A DNA stretch of 64,000 bases, taken from assembly GCA_037043015.1 (NCBI GenBank), contig CM073325.1, positions 3,102,501-3,166,500 of the forward strand. The letters are read 5' to 3'. The notes under the pieces were generated by a model, which saw only the letters and a program-made list of their open reading frames with translations, ran no database searches and was not told the origin of the DNA. The number at the start of each line of letters is the position of its first letter. Within the stretch, counting starts at the first letter, position 1. Positions 49,286-61,717 of the stretch are shown one piece after another. Source of the stretch: Bryum argenteum (Eukaryota; Streptophyta; Bryopsida; Bryales; Bryaceae). The translations under genes and the position numbers were made by a program.

Positions 49286-52200
49286 CTTCCTTGCCTTTCT
49301 TACCAGTTTTTCTTTCCGTACATATCGATCACCTCAATTTTTGACGAGTTTCATTAGCACGTCGTTGTATATTTTTGCAGACAGAGACAGAGTGAGTGAG
49401 TGCCTATCTATCAAGTAGTCCATTTCAGTCTCAAGACCTAGTTGGGTCATCGACCCACAGAGTTTGCTCTATAGTTTGACTAGATTAGAGAGAATCAACA
49501 TATGCTTACACAGGTCTACGTTTGATCAATTTAATAGAAAAGTGCAATTAGGATCTTAATCATTGACAGAGTTAGATGATTAAGTCCCTAATTTCATGCC
49601 GAATTTCTGATCACGAAGCTTTTCATAGCAACCGACCAAATATTTGTGTGTGAATGTGTTCAATTTTGTGATTAGTAGAATGCGCTTAAGCGGACACGAG
49701 TCCGGGTACTTAGGCATTGAAACGAATCATGCATGCCTAAGGACACCACAGCTGGAAGCGAATCTGTCTGCGGAATTGGTGGTCTCCGCTTTCAAGGACA
49801 TTCCAACCAGTGCCCTCCACTTCCTTGGAGACTGTGCCACAAAAGCAACAGTCCAGCATCTAAGTGCAGTTTCATATGTTGAAGCTTTCCACTAATGAAG
49901 TTACTTATGAAGAAACTGGACTAATCAGCTCGATCAGCATGACAGTAACTAGCATGTATGTTCAGTAAATGTATCCTGTCTACTCTTAAACGCCATTAGT
50001 CTTGTAATTGGCATTTGAAGTTTGTCACGAATCTACCCTTGTTGTCAGTTCACTACTGGAAAAGTGCGTAATTGCATGTGGAAATCCTTGTGGAATGAGT
50101 CATTCAGCTTGTGACTGACGAATGTTGTTTGCATTTAGTGTAGTTGGACACTGCCATCACTTGATCCTTGATAGCTTCAAGAGCTGGAAGCTGTAGCTTT
50201 ATCCTGAAAGTAAGTAAGTAGCATTCGATCATTTGTCGGAGAATCGTTGCAGAATCGAAGTCGGAGGTTCGGACCCCGGGAAGAAGAGTCCACGCAAATG
50301 ATTCATCAAGATTAGCAGATTAAAATATTGCACTTTGGGAGGAAAATGTCCGAACTATGATGAGTGAGGTTACTGTAGTGCTAGCTAGCTAGCTCGATGG
50401 GCATGCACCGGCCATCGGGCGTGGTTTCCCTTGGTACTCACTAACCTGTCCCGGGACCCACTCAGGGTTGAAATCTTTTACAAAAGACAAAGAAGAAATT
50501 CATATACTTTGGGGCAATGCTGATGCTTGTCTGACTCCCCAATCAAACAATTATCAGACATGTTGTCCTTTACAACAAGCTTGACCCCCTTTTTCATTGA
50601 AATAAAACCTGCTAAATCATTGCTAGCACGAAGACAAAGCTTTCGGGACTTCCCACTAAAATCATATTTTCTCTCTGAAACCATATCCTTGATCTGCAGG
50701 AAGTCATCTCCTTGCATTGGTGCATGAGCATTCGTACTTTCGACCCAAATGCTGTTCCTTCACTTTCTGAGGTTGTTACCGGAATTACCAGAATCTACCG
50801 ATACGTGTAAAGAAAGGAAGTAAAAAAAGTTTGAATTTGAAAATCACCCCGCCAAGTGCTCCGAAGCAGGTCTCTTGCTCGTAACATGCACTTCCAAAGA
50901 GGGAAAGGGATTGGCATCTTTCTGCACTTGAGTAGTCTCATTTTTGAGCAGTCTTTTTTATTAGGGCATGCGATGAGAGAACTAATTCTGGCATTTGCTA
51001 GTCCGTGATAGAAGCTCAGTGTTGAGACCAACCGTGTCTGAGCGGCCTAGTTTAGTCAATTCCACGGCTAATTAAAACGGGTGTTCAGTTCAGAGCTCTA
51101 GCCCAGCAACTTCGATGTCTTTGCGATCGCATCGTCTCGCCGCTTACGGCTAACTGTAGCTGGCGTAACTTCAGCAATGGCGGGACTAACAAACCCTCCC
51201 GATCGAAAAGGGCTTTCATTGCAATGGCGAACTAACATGTACGCAAAGCAAAGCACTCGATCGTAAAGTCCGAGCATTTTTTTTCCCCATTACTTAATAG
51301 AGTACAAAAAGGAAGCTAGGGTGAAGCTGAAGCATGAAGGTGCATGATGAAGAGACGCCGAGTATGGTATAGCTCCGAAAGTGTGAGGGGGCGTAGGAGC
51401 TATAGCAATTCTGTACTGGTCAGATATATATACATATCTAATGTTAGTGAGAGCTAGCGACTATGTGCAAAGAACTCACATTTGAGCTCACACTTGCTAA
51501 TATCGAACTCGATCTCTTCCGCTTCCTCGAAACAGCTACAGTCCAGTCCACTGGCCATTCGTGCACATGCACATTTTTGTATAGGAAAAGGGGGGTTTCC
51601 CTGTACGCCGGACATGGCATTTCTGTAAGTAAACATGCCACTTTTGTTGTATGAAAAGAGGGTGTAACACCAGCCCCTTCCCCAATTCCCTGTCACCTAA
51701 TGTGCGCTTGAGGCTTGGAACCCAAATCTGGGTCGGTTGGGTTGCAACTCCATGGCACTTTACTGCAACTTGGGAGGTTAGATCAGAAGTTTGAACGTGT
51801 GGGCGACAGCCATTTTTTTATTGGTAAATTCGCCCTTTTCTTACCTGGCATTTTCACTGGTGAAAAGTAAAGGTAAAAAAAATAGGTGAGTTAACGATAC
51901 GTTCACCGGCTGCTGATGAGCTTGAGGGCCACATTCGCCACCCCTCGTCATGATCGGCTTTTCAAATCGCCGGATTTCCCCCTCTTCAGCAGCTGAAGAT
52001 CGCCATTTTCCATTTGTGTTTAGGGCGAGGTAGCTAGCACAATTTGCTCAATTCTCGATCACCACAATGCCACACATTCATCGCGATTTCTCTTCGTGCG
52101 TTACTCATTGCGCATCATTGTGTTTGCACTTTGCAGGGTTTCATCGCGACTGAGGCAATGCCGCAATGGGCGCTTGCGCATTGGAGATCTGAATTTTCGA

Positions 52201-52325
52201 GCAAATAAGAGCCCTCACTCCCTTTGGAAACTTGCATCATTGCACAGTCGGTGTTTCAATTGCTTTTGTGTAATCGCTGTGGTGTTTTGACACTGAGTTG
52301 CATGAACGCAATTTTGGTTGTGAAG
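49286..52325. other. Spacer, no gene seen
   Basis: It contains the HD-Zip 3' UTR. A minus-strand frame at 50478-50717 (RKLCLRASNDLAGF) looks protein-like but matches nothing I know and has no splice partner. A TA-rich word lies at about 51424-51440. Confidence 0.3.
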
Positions 52326-52781
52326 ATGGCGCCCAAGCAGTCGATATTGACGAAGTTTTTGTATGGCAGCTCCGAAGGTGACGAAGTGGATTCGCTTGGA
52401 AAGGAGATGAACGGACTTCAATTTGATTGTAGCATAGAGGTGGAATTGAGCGAAGGATTTAGCGGCAACACTCCTCAACTTGGGACCTCCGAGGTCCAGG
52501 AGTTAAATCATGTGGGGGCTTCGCCTGCGCAAGAACTAGCTCGAGTACGTCGCGGCAAGGCTTTGGAGGTGGAGGAGCTCGAGCCGATCAAGGCTCAAGC
52601 AGCGCACGACCTTGCGCGTGCACGGAGACGCGGGTATGAACGGAACCGAGTGTAGCAAGATACGTGGGCCGCGAGGCTACCTTCGGCCGAGTCTGTTGTC
52701 TCATAGAATGGTAATGTGAAACAAGTGAGGTGGAAGATCTGTTTTGATGTTGAGGGTCGTGTAAAATTGTTAGTGCGGAAA

Positions 52782-53258
52782 TGTCAGGGACACGGAAACA
52801 GATGATAAGAATATGTGGAAACTAACAAGAACTGACAGGAGCTTGAATTAACAAGAAGAGTACACGAACAACAACAAGAGAGATGAGCTAGAGCTCCAAG
52901 AGATGCGTTGTCGAGACTGAGGTTGCCCTCAGCCTCGACTCCTATATATACTAGCTAAGAAGAAGGTTCTCCAGAACCTTCCTCAACCTAGGACCTTCTA
53001 GGACCTTCCAAGAACTTCCAAGACCTTCCAGAAGCTTCCAGGGCCTTCCGGAAACTTCAAGGACCTTCCAAAAACTTCCAGAGACTTCCAGGAACTTCCA
53101 GAAGTTTCCGGAAGCTTCTAGAACCTTCCTAAGTTGTCTACCTAGTACGTGGCCGTGACACAGGGAATCTTCAAGGAATCTTTGAGGAATCTTTTATGGA
53201 ATCTTCAGAGAATATTTTAGAAGAACCTTCTAGAAACTTCTTGTGTATGTCCGTGACA
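52782..53258. mobile_element. Solo LTR with 5-bp target duplication GGAAA
   Basis: The 477-bp insertion starts TGTCAGGGACACGG and ends GTATGTCCGTGACA, so TGTCA and TGACA form the short terminal repeat typical of LTRs. GGAAA flanks both sides (52777-52781 and 53259-53263). Removing the insertion and one GGAAA makes the surrounding transposase frame continuous. A TATA-like word (CTATATATAC) at about 52942-52951 lies upstream of the HSE-like block. No internal retrotransposon coding region remains, hence a solo LTR formed by recombination. Confidence 0.85.
52966..53245. promoter_or_regulatory. Dense array of heat-shock-element-like GAAnnTTC repeats
   Basis: The second half of the solo LTR is built from alternating GAA and TTC units. 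At 53101-53128 six units alternate perfectly with two-base spacing (GAA, TTC, GAA, TTC, GAA, TTC). Another four-unit run is at about 53223-53240, and several three-unit runs lie between. nGAAn units in alternating orientation are the binding site of heat-shock factors. It is also a tandem repeat of a roughly 10-11-bp word, CTTCCAGGAA-like. Confidence 0.75.
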
Positions 53259-56200
53259 GGAAAATCGACTCCCTCTTGAAACATGGAGGCTGTCGCAAGG
53301 CAGTTGCAACTCATGGAAAACTGCGAGGAGGTCAATTTTACTTTCTCTCTAATAATGTTCATGTTAAGAACGAAAAAATCTATTTTGCGAAACATGGGAA
53401 GGCAGAATTCTCGATTGTTCAGCAGGTAATGGCCGGCGATGGGAAGGAGCGTCGAAGGAAATTGGTCCGGTTCCAAACTGTATTCTTCCTCCTCATTCAT
53501 GGGCGGCCAATGACTGACTTTGACGATTTCAAAGGCTTCTTCGACATTCTTGGTGTCCCTGAGGTGCCAAAGAAGCACTGGTCGATGTTTGTTGGTTGGG
53601 AGATGGCTGATCACCTTGCAAAATCCTTGGCTCATCATACGAAGTCTGTCTTGTCTGGTGCGAGATATCTCTCTATCTGCAGACGAGGTAACCACGACCG
53701 ATGGGCAAAGTTGGCTTTCGATCCATTGCTATATGTGTGTGAATTTCAAACATGTTCCAATCCTACTGAGTCTTTCACGGTTACATGACAGCTATACATC
53801 GTCAGCTGTAGGAGAAGCCATTCAGACTCAGGGCAGCCATCATTCTGGTTTAGGTCCACTTGTCTTGGCGTCTCGCATTGTTTGCTTCGGGGCAAATGGG
53901 GATTCCATTTTTCAGGGTTGTAGAAATGGAGTCACCGTAACCATGAAGCAACGGGCAGCCCCGTTCATGTTTGGGGTGCACTATATGGCACATAGGACCA
54001 ATTTGGTTGTCGAGCATATGTCCAATTGGTCGGTTGTGGCGAAGGTTGAGGCACTGTGCCAATCGATGTATTCTTATTTCAGTTTGAGCCCGAAACGTCG
54101 TTTGGAGTTTCAAAAGCTCGCTGGCATTGTGGAAACAGAAGGGCTTCGAATGCTCAAGAATGTGAAGACGCGTTGGATATTGTTGTTGGCCCCGTTGCGG
54201 AGGGTCATGAGAGAGTTTAAGACATTGATGGAAAAAATGTGAGAAGATGTTGCGGTTAAGGAGCCTTCGATGACTCACAAGCAAATGGCGGCCAGAGACA
54301 GTGCTAGCCGGAATTATGACTTGATGTGTGACGTGGGGACTTTGCTCGCGTTGCCCTGTCTGTTGTCTATACTGGAGGCTGTCGATCAGCTTGTGCAATT
54401 TGCTCAAGCAAGGATATCTTTGTTTCCGACTATGTGGTTGCTGTGCGGATCTGCTACGCTGAGCTTTACCAGATGTACTTCGACGATTGTATGGCTTGGC
54501 AGCAGCAACATTTCGGGATGTTTTATGACATTGTTCACAACAATTCGTATGCCATTGCCCAAGAGTGGGTCACGAACCCAAACACCGGAGATCAGCACCT
54601 CTCTTTTCGAATTCGTCCTCACACTTACCCAACACATTCGCTCTCTGCAGTCACAGGCAAGAAGATGGCAGTTTTGGAATCTGCCTTTCGGAAAGTGATT
54701 AACAGTGTAAAAGGAGAGTGTCGAGATGCTGCCGACCTGTTGAGACTTGAGCTGGACCTTCGATTCCCCGAGGTGGAGTTAATGAATGCCGTGGCTGTGG
54801 TATTCCCTTAATACAGGATGCAACTAAATTGCGAGGATATGTTTCCAATGCACATAAAAACGTTAAAGGTACACTACTGTGTACCCCGAAGTGTCAATCT
54901 CGGCTCGAAGGAGGAGCCGGATGTGAAGGAGGTGGATCCATTGATTGACGGCCGGTTACTTAGCTTGCAGGTAAGCTTGTTCAAGTTCACCCCTAAAAAT
55001 CCAAGTGTTTCCTCGACCTCCAGAACCAAAAACTGCCATTTTTCACCTTCGTTGGGAAATGGGGAAATGGAGAAACTTTTTTTTTCTGGTTTTAGACTTT
55101 GAACCGTAAGATCTTATACCTAACTTGTATACAAAGGACTGGTCAAAATTTCAACCGTTGAATGTTTGTCATTTGTGAGATCATAACAATCAAAGTTTGT
55201 CCCAACACTTTTTTCTGCCGTTGCGTGAGAGGCATTGTCTAAATGTCGCTAAGGGCAACTTGATGATTGTTACTCCAAACATTTTCCCGTCAATTTTTTC
55301 ATGTAGGTAATCAAGTTGGGTACGCTCATGCAAAATTTTAGAGACCAATTCCACTTTTTGACCCTCATGTAAATTATTTTATGAAAGAAGGTCTAAAAAC
55401 AACAATATAGTAAAACAAGCACCACATATGATATATTTAGTTTGAGAAAAATTTGGACGGTGAGTAGGTGCATTTATGAGAATGTGAATTTTGAAAAGAA
55501 AAAAAATCTTGGAAAAATTCCAAAATCTCAAATTTTGGCAATTTTTGAAAGAAAAATTGTAAAATTACTAGAAATTGTGAAGATTGTTTTTGAAAGTTTT
55601 GGAGGCTGCCCTTGTAAAATTGGTAAACGTTTTGACTTTGGAAACTTTGGAATTTGAATAGTAATTTGGTAATGAACATATTTCCAAAAAAGAATACTTA
55701 AACAAAAATATTTTAAACTGCCCGTTTTGGACTTGAAACCTAAAATTTCTAGATGAAGGTTGTAAAATTAAAATTTGGCTTTCCAAATTTTACCACATAC
55801 ACATTACAGTATGGGAACACCCTGGAAAAATCTTAGGCAAAAATATCAATATAACTCCTGAAAATGAGCTACCTGAAATCTCAAAAACCCGAATCGGTTT
55901 TCCTGGATTTTTAGGGGTTTACCATGAAATCCCATTGCAGGCAGGGTATGGAGGAGCCATACGATCAGAATCCGGTCACTAAGTTGTGGACTCGGGTAGG
56001 CCAGAATGCGCTCATGGTGAGCGGACTTAGTGAGTTCATGAGGGTGGCCGAAGTTACCATCACAGCATTGTTGGGCAGCGTTGAGGATGAACGGACCTTT
56101 TCAACGTTGAGCTTCATGAAGAGCAAAGTGAGAAACTACCTTGGTGGGCACTTGGATGCTTGCGTGAAGCTCTATACACAAGAGTTCTTCACAATAGAGA

Positions 56201-56268
56201 ACTTCCCCTTTTTAAAAGCCATAGATTCTTGGCGTGAAGAGACAGTGAGAAGGGGTGCAGATCAGTAG

Positions 56269-58409
56269 CACTCTGTTTTCACCATGACGGTGAGTTTATA
56301 ATTTCAAATTGTTAATTGCCAGTACTAAGTGGGGTGGGTTGGTAGGTCTGCAACTCGCACTGGGCGGGGCCATTTGTGGCTGGGGTTCAACTCCCCTTAG
56401 TAGAACTATGATTTTCCATGGAGTGCAAAGCAATAGCAGCAACAACAGTGTTTGAGCTTAGTCGTTGTTAACCAAATATTCTCCGAATATTCCTTTAGGC
56501 TAAGTTTGGCTAGTCGACATCTAGTCGATAGTGGATTCGGTCGATATCTGGAAGAGAGTCGGAGAGATAGGCAAGTCTATACCCGACCTAGGCGCCGACC
56601 AATCAGCCGACATTGCAGGTCGACTGACTAGGTCGACCCGACCAAATCGGGCAGACCAGGTCTGACACAGTGTCAGACATGGGACTATATGTACTCCCCT
56701 TTTTGAGTAGAAGGGAGTTGCTCTTCATTTCATATTATGTTCTTCTGCTTCTCTCAAGCAACCGCCTCTTGTTTTTTGTTTATGTCTGTAGTCGACTTTG
56801 TCTTGTATCACGTGAATCTCGTCGATTGGAGCTATTGCAGCAATAAGAGGTTATGAGTGAACGAGACACTCGACAGTAGTAGCACTCGACCTCTCTCCCC
56901 TTCCTATAGTCGACTAGTTTTCTACTTTCTATGCAATTCTAGGTACTTAGAGATACGGGTTCTGTTTCGATAGTACGATCCAATCGACAGTTGACCCAAC
57001 CTATGACTGATGTCTAGTAGAGTTTCTTAGCGAAACCAGTTAAGGGTTGTCACGGAAATAACCCTTAACAGTTGCCACAGTGCGAGCTTCGGGGAGGAGC
57101 TTGTCGCCAGAGTGCGAGCTTTGGGGAGGGGCCTGTCGCCAGAGTGCGAGCTTCGGGGAGGAGCATGTCCCCCCACGAACAGACAAAGAAGCCAGCCAAT
57201 CGCTAAAGGCAAAAACTGAGACTTTTTAAGTTAATTTTTTTTTATGAAATGGTCGCCATCGACCCCCCGGAACTAAGGCTACAGTGCCACACATTCTGGC
57301 CGTTTTCTTGTCTTATTCGCCACTTGAACTCACACTGGCATGGGGAGGAAGCTTGTAGCACTCTCAGCCGTTGAAGTTTAAAAAAATGGCTCGTGGTCGA
57401 TCCAATTTTCCCTAAATAGCTTGGTTTTGTGGCCCCCCTAGCATGGCTAGCCAATATTATACAATAAGCTTCAGGGCCGGTTTACACTACGGTGGAGAAG
57501 GCCATCGGTCGTTCGAGAAACTCATTCTCAATCATATTTTAAGAGCTACCAATTTCAACCAATCACATTTGAAAATTCTCCTTAATGTCATGGCCGGGAG
57601 ATTTCTCGAGTGTGGTGTGAATCGGCCCTTGTATTCTGGGGTGAATAAACTCGATATATGGCTTAGGGGCTAAATAAACTCAATATGTGGTTTACGGACC
57701 CTTTAAATGTGGAGTCATAGTCAACAAATCTCCAAGCCAATTCATCCACATTTTGAGCCCAGTTGGCTCCATGGGCCACTTGGGGAACACAATAAACATT
57801 TAATAAAGTAGGGGCCAATTCCCCCATGTGTAAAGCCCGAGGGGCCAATTTGTAAAAGGACAAAGAAGGCCATGTGGCCAATTCATTTTATTAGCTACAT
57901 TCCATGCTTTTTATTTGTTTACATGAAGTTTTTTTAGTGAAATAATGATTTGTATTGAAATCAAGCAACAACTGAATTGACCTTCGATTCTTGTATCTTC
58001 CAAAGTTTAGAGCGGGGGCTATGTCATAATTTGTCCCCCACCCACTAGAATATAATTTTAGAAAATTGGCTATGTAAAGCCCCTCGGGGAAATTTCAAGA
58101 ATTGGACCAATCACAAGGGAGGATAATTTGGCCATGAATAGGCCCTATCAATGGCTTTGCCCCTCGTGTAAAGTGGCCCTTAGCATGATATGTTGCATGA
58201 AATGAAGATGGTTAAATTTAATAGAAAAATTTAGATTCAAACCTATGTGGTTCCCTTGGATGGGTGTTGTCATGCACCCACATTTTCTGTAATTTAGCCC
58301 CTATACGCCCCTAGTGTCAAAAAACAACATTTTGGATGAAGGGCATAAACTTTGAAGATCAATAACTTTTTCATCCAAACTCCGTATTAGACGAAACCAC
58401 TTGGATTGG
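56269..58409. other. Spacer with a 33-bp tandem repeat
   Basis: About 57078-57170 carries three near copies of AGTGCGAGCTTCGGGGAGG with a GTCGCC-type linker. The rest has no recognised gene. Words such as GGGGCCAATT recur around 57800-57860. Confidence 0.35.
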
Positions 58410-59269
58410 GTCTAGTTTGTTTGGTAAAAGTTTTAAATCCCTACAACAAATCATGATTAAATGGCATGCATTTTAGTGAGGATTACTTTTGTATCTAGAT
58501 TTTCAAACATTTGACATGTTTTACCATTGCAAGCCAATTAAGTGAGATCAAAAATAGTTTTTCATGACTTTTTCACATATGTGTGATCTTTATATGCATC
58601 CCAATAACTTTGTAGTTGGAAGATTTTTGATCCCAATACCTTTGGTATTGGATTTGCAATGAGGCTTCTACAATGAAAAAATTGATGATTTTTTAGGAGC
58701 CTATATCACCTGCATCCACTGTTAGATTTTGACTTTATTTTTTGGGTTTGATTCGGATTATAGTCTAGTTTTAGTGGTAGGAACCCTAACCCGATCAAAA
58801 ATGTATTGAAGGTAACGCATGGATTTGAGTGCAAGGGGTCTACTTTTGGACCATTTTTCCTTTGTAAAATGTTTGGTAGTTTTCACCATTGCAAGGCTAC
58901 TATTTGAGCCAAGATTTTTTTTTGATGATTTAATTTTTGGTACAATAGAGTCTTTGAGATGAGAATGAATAGCTTTCTAGTTGGTAATTTTTTGGTTGCG
59001 GATTTTATGTTGGTACTATTTTCATGTCAAAGTGAAAATGATAGTTTTTGTAACGTGTTTTGCACACTAAAATATTATAATCTTGCAATCTATAAGGTCC
59101 CATGAGTTTCCATCTATGTCACTTTGTTCAAAAATGAGTTTTGGGCTAAAAATACCCCAAGGACATTTAGGTTTTAATACTCAAAATGACTACAAAATTG
59201 TTGAGATATTTCTTGATAGCATATCTATTACTTCACTTTAGTCAACTCGTGGTTAACAAGATGTATTCA

Positions 59270-59353
<84 letters not shown>

Positions 59354-60045
59354 TAGAATGGAGCTTCCTGCTCATTCTTTGTGTTCTCTCTTCCTTCTCC
59401 TCCTTCTCCTTCTCAACAAAAATTACAATTTTTACTTTGAAGTGGAAAATCTTTTAACAAAACTACGGTAGTACGTAGAAAATTCTTCACCTTCATGTCA
59501 ATTATATCTTTGTTACAGAAAATTTCATCAAAAAAATTGAAAAAAGTCTTGCTATTGTGAATTTTATAATCTATTACAAGAGAAAAATAGTCCAAAATTA
59601 GACCCTTGTCACTCAAACCCTTGCCGTGTCTTCAAAACTTCTTTGATTTTGTGAAGCTTTCTATTATTAAAAATGGACTCTAATTGGAATACATCCTAAA
59701 ACATAACATTGAAATCCAACGGTGGATGAAGGAGATGTAGCTTGAATGCCAAAAATTATCCGTATTTTCACTTTTTCATTGTAGAGACATTGATGCAAAT
59801 TCAAAACCAAAAGAATCTAGATCAAAACTCTTCTAATTACAAAGTTGTTGGAATTTATCTTAAGATCATGAAAGAATTCCTAAAAAAAATTTTCACTACT
59901 CATATGGCTTGCCGCTTGCAATGATAAAACATGCTCAATGTTTGAAAATTGTAAAACAAAATCAGCCTTCACTAATTGCATGCCATTAACTCATATTTCA
60001 TTGTATAGACTGCAATTCTTACCACACAAACTAGACTTCATTTAA
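58410..60045. repeat. Large degenerate inverted repeat around a (TA)n tract
   Basis: The left arm (about 58410-59060) and the right arm (about 59400-60045, reverse complement) share words in order: GGTCTAGTTTGT, AATGGCATGCA, TTTTCAAACATT, TTTTACCATTGCAAG, AACTTTGTAGTTGGAAGA, TCTACAATGAAAAA and GATTTGAGTGCAAGGGTCTA-like. Arms are diverged by perhaps a quarter to a third. The centre is near 59230. A third single copy is at 29813-30130. An old foldback or terminal-repeat DNA element is the likeliest origin. Confidence 0.7.
59273..59351. repeat. (TA)n microsatellite, 79 bp
   Basis: An uninterrupted TA dinucleotide tract lies close to the centre of the large inverted repeat. Confidence 0.97.
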
Positions 60046-60120
60046 CCCCTAAGCGCTTAATCAACCATTTTATGGTCGATCACAAATTTTGAGGAGTTGT
60101 AAGTAGTTCAAGAGAAAGGG

Positions 60121-60177
<57 letters not shown>
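60121..60177. repeat. Poly(A) tract, 57 bp
   Basis: A pure A run directly follows AGAGAAAGGG, at the outer edge of the large inverted repeat. Its length in the assembly may be inexact. Confidence 0.95.
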
Positions 60178-60178
<1 letters not shown>

Positions 60179-60559
60179 ATTGGAATTTTTCTTATCATTC
60201 GAGAAGTTTGGTGAGTTGGAAATCAAGTCCAATTTACATAACCTTGTTTAGATTCATAGATTGTTCACAAAAGGCCTTCAAACACAAACATGGCAAGGTT
60301 TTCGTAGTGTAAGAAAACTTACTATTTTGGGTAAGTGATAAGGTCCCACATAGGTCACTCGTGGCCTCTCTCCATTTTACCATATGATATGTGCTTTTAG
60401 CCAATCATATCAATTTCCAATTACTAATAGTAGAAAGTACATTTTCTTATTGATTTTCAAAATTGTACTCTTTTAACTCAATCATAAAATTAAAAAATTG
60501 CCTATTTTGGGAAATTTAACCGTATAGATCCAATTTAGGGTTTAAGGTCCTTATACTAT

Positions 60560-61150
60560 CTTCGGAGGGGTACATCACAAGGGTTACAAAATCCATATTT
60601 TACAACACATCTAAGTTTTTTTAGATCTTGGGTCTTTAGGAGTTAAGATCCAATCCAAGTTATTTCGAACAAACGGAGTCCGCATGAAGAAGTTACAGTT
60701 CTTCAAAGTTTTTGCCTTTCATCCAATTTCATTCTTTGACATTGAGGATGTTGATGGGTTGAAGATTATTACCTCAAACATTTTGGTGATATTTTTTTCC
60801 CAAATAGATAACTAAGTTGGATCCCCTTACAGAATTTTTTTGAGACATGTTACGCATTTTGACCTTCATGCAAATTCTATTCTAGAAGAAGGTTTGAAAT
60901 CAACAATAAAGTAAAATTTGCATCACCTTAGATATATACATGGTTTTCAAAAAAATGATTGGTAAGTAGGTTTCTTTATGATTTTGTGAATTTTGCTAAA
61001 ACCACTTCTGGAAAATTTCATAAATCTCAAATTTTGACAAATTATGAGGGATAAAATCGTAAAAATACCAAAATCTTTGAAGCTTGCTCTTGTAAATTTT
61101 GAAGGCTTTGTAGTAAAACTTGTAAAAGTTTTAGATGAGGTCACTTGAAT
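60560..61150 (+). repeat. Dispersed repeat shared with the hAT pseudogene intron
   Basis: The segment from about 60765 to 61145 follows the same order of words as about 55262-55660: ATTACCTCAAACATTTT-like, AACTAAGTTGG, GACCTTCATGCAAATT, AGAAGGTTTGAAATCAACAATAAAGTAAAA-like, TAAATCTCAAATTTTGACAA, CTTGCTCTTGTAAATTTTG. Both are non-coding, so one transposon family inserted at both places. Confidence 0.6.
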
Positions 61151-61717
61151 ACATGACTAGGAATCTGATTACAAACATTTCATCAAAAAACTGATTCGAA
61201 AGAGCCTAAAAGTTAGAAAGTTATTTCCACCAACTTGGACTGCAAATGTTTAATGTTTCCTAAACCATAGTTGCTCTTTCTAGAAAAAGTATTTTCCCAC
61301 AAAGGTGCTTAGATTCCCCGTACTCTCAAAATATTTGGAAAGTAGAAAATGAAATTCAGTACTTCATCTAAGGTGATCAAAATCCCAAAAACTCATTTTG
61401 GGTTTTGAGGATTTATAATGATTAAGAAAATTGTTTACCAATTAGTCACCACCGTGGTCACTAAAACAACTATCGTCACGTAATCATTAAGGAATCTTCA
61501 ATAAGCAATAGACCTTCATGAGCAAGCAACCTTCTAGATTGATACCATTAACATTTCTTGAGGAAGTTCATCACCACAAGGACTAAATGTTAGGATTAGT
61601 CTTCTCACTGTATCATCTCTTGTTTTAGGGCTTATCTTATAGATCCACGAGCCTTGATCTACTTTTGTATATTACATTTTTCTCCCCCAATAGGGTTTAG
61701 AATTATTACATTCCTTC

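Larger units (their letters stand above)
52326..56268 (+). pseudogene. hAT-family transposase pseudogene (DUF4371/ZNF862-like)
   Basis: Remains of a hAT-type DNA transposon gene. An N-terminal frame (52326-52655, MAPKQSILTKFLYGS) is followed by a BED/TTF-like zinc-finger segment (VRWKICFDVEGRVKLL, HGGCRKA). The catalytic region follows at about 53240-54810 (LSADEVTTTDGQSW, GVHYMAHRTNLVVEHMSNW, YSYFSLSPKRRLEF, VKTRWILLLAPLRRV). The hATC dimerisation end is at 55945-56268 (LLGSVEDERTFSTLSFMKSK, VRNYLGGHLDACVKLYTQEF). Damage: a solo LTR at 52782-53258 splits the frame, frameshifts occur near 53664 and 54410, and stops at 54240-54242 (TGA) and 54809-54811 (TAA) look like C-to-T changes of CGA and CAA. 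An intron of about 970 bp (54970 to about 55941) holds other repeat sequence. It cannot encode an active transposase. Confidence 0.85.

Noticed and set aside
50222..50290. tRNA-like B-box word (GGTTCGGACCCCG)
   Set aside because: The flanking bases do not form a five-pair T stem, and no A box or acceptor stem is in place. It is at most a decayed tRNA-derived fragment.
52782..53160. An earlier LTR end at the GTGACA ending at 53160
   Set aside because: The following bases (CAGGG) do not match GGAAA on the left, whereas the TGACA ending at 53258 is followed by GGAAA. The longer boundary is correct.
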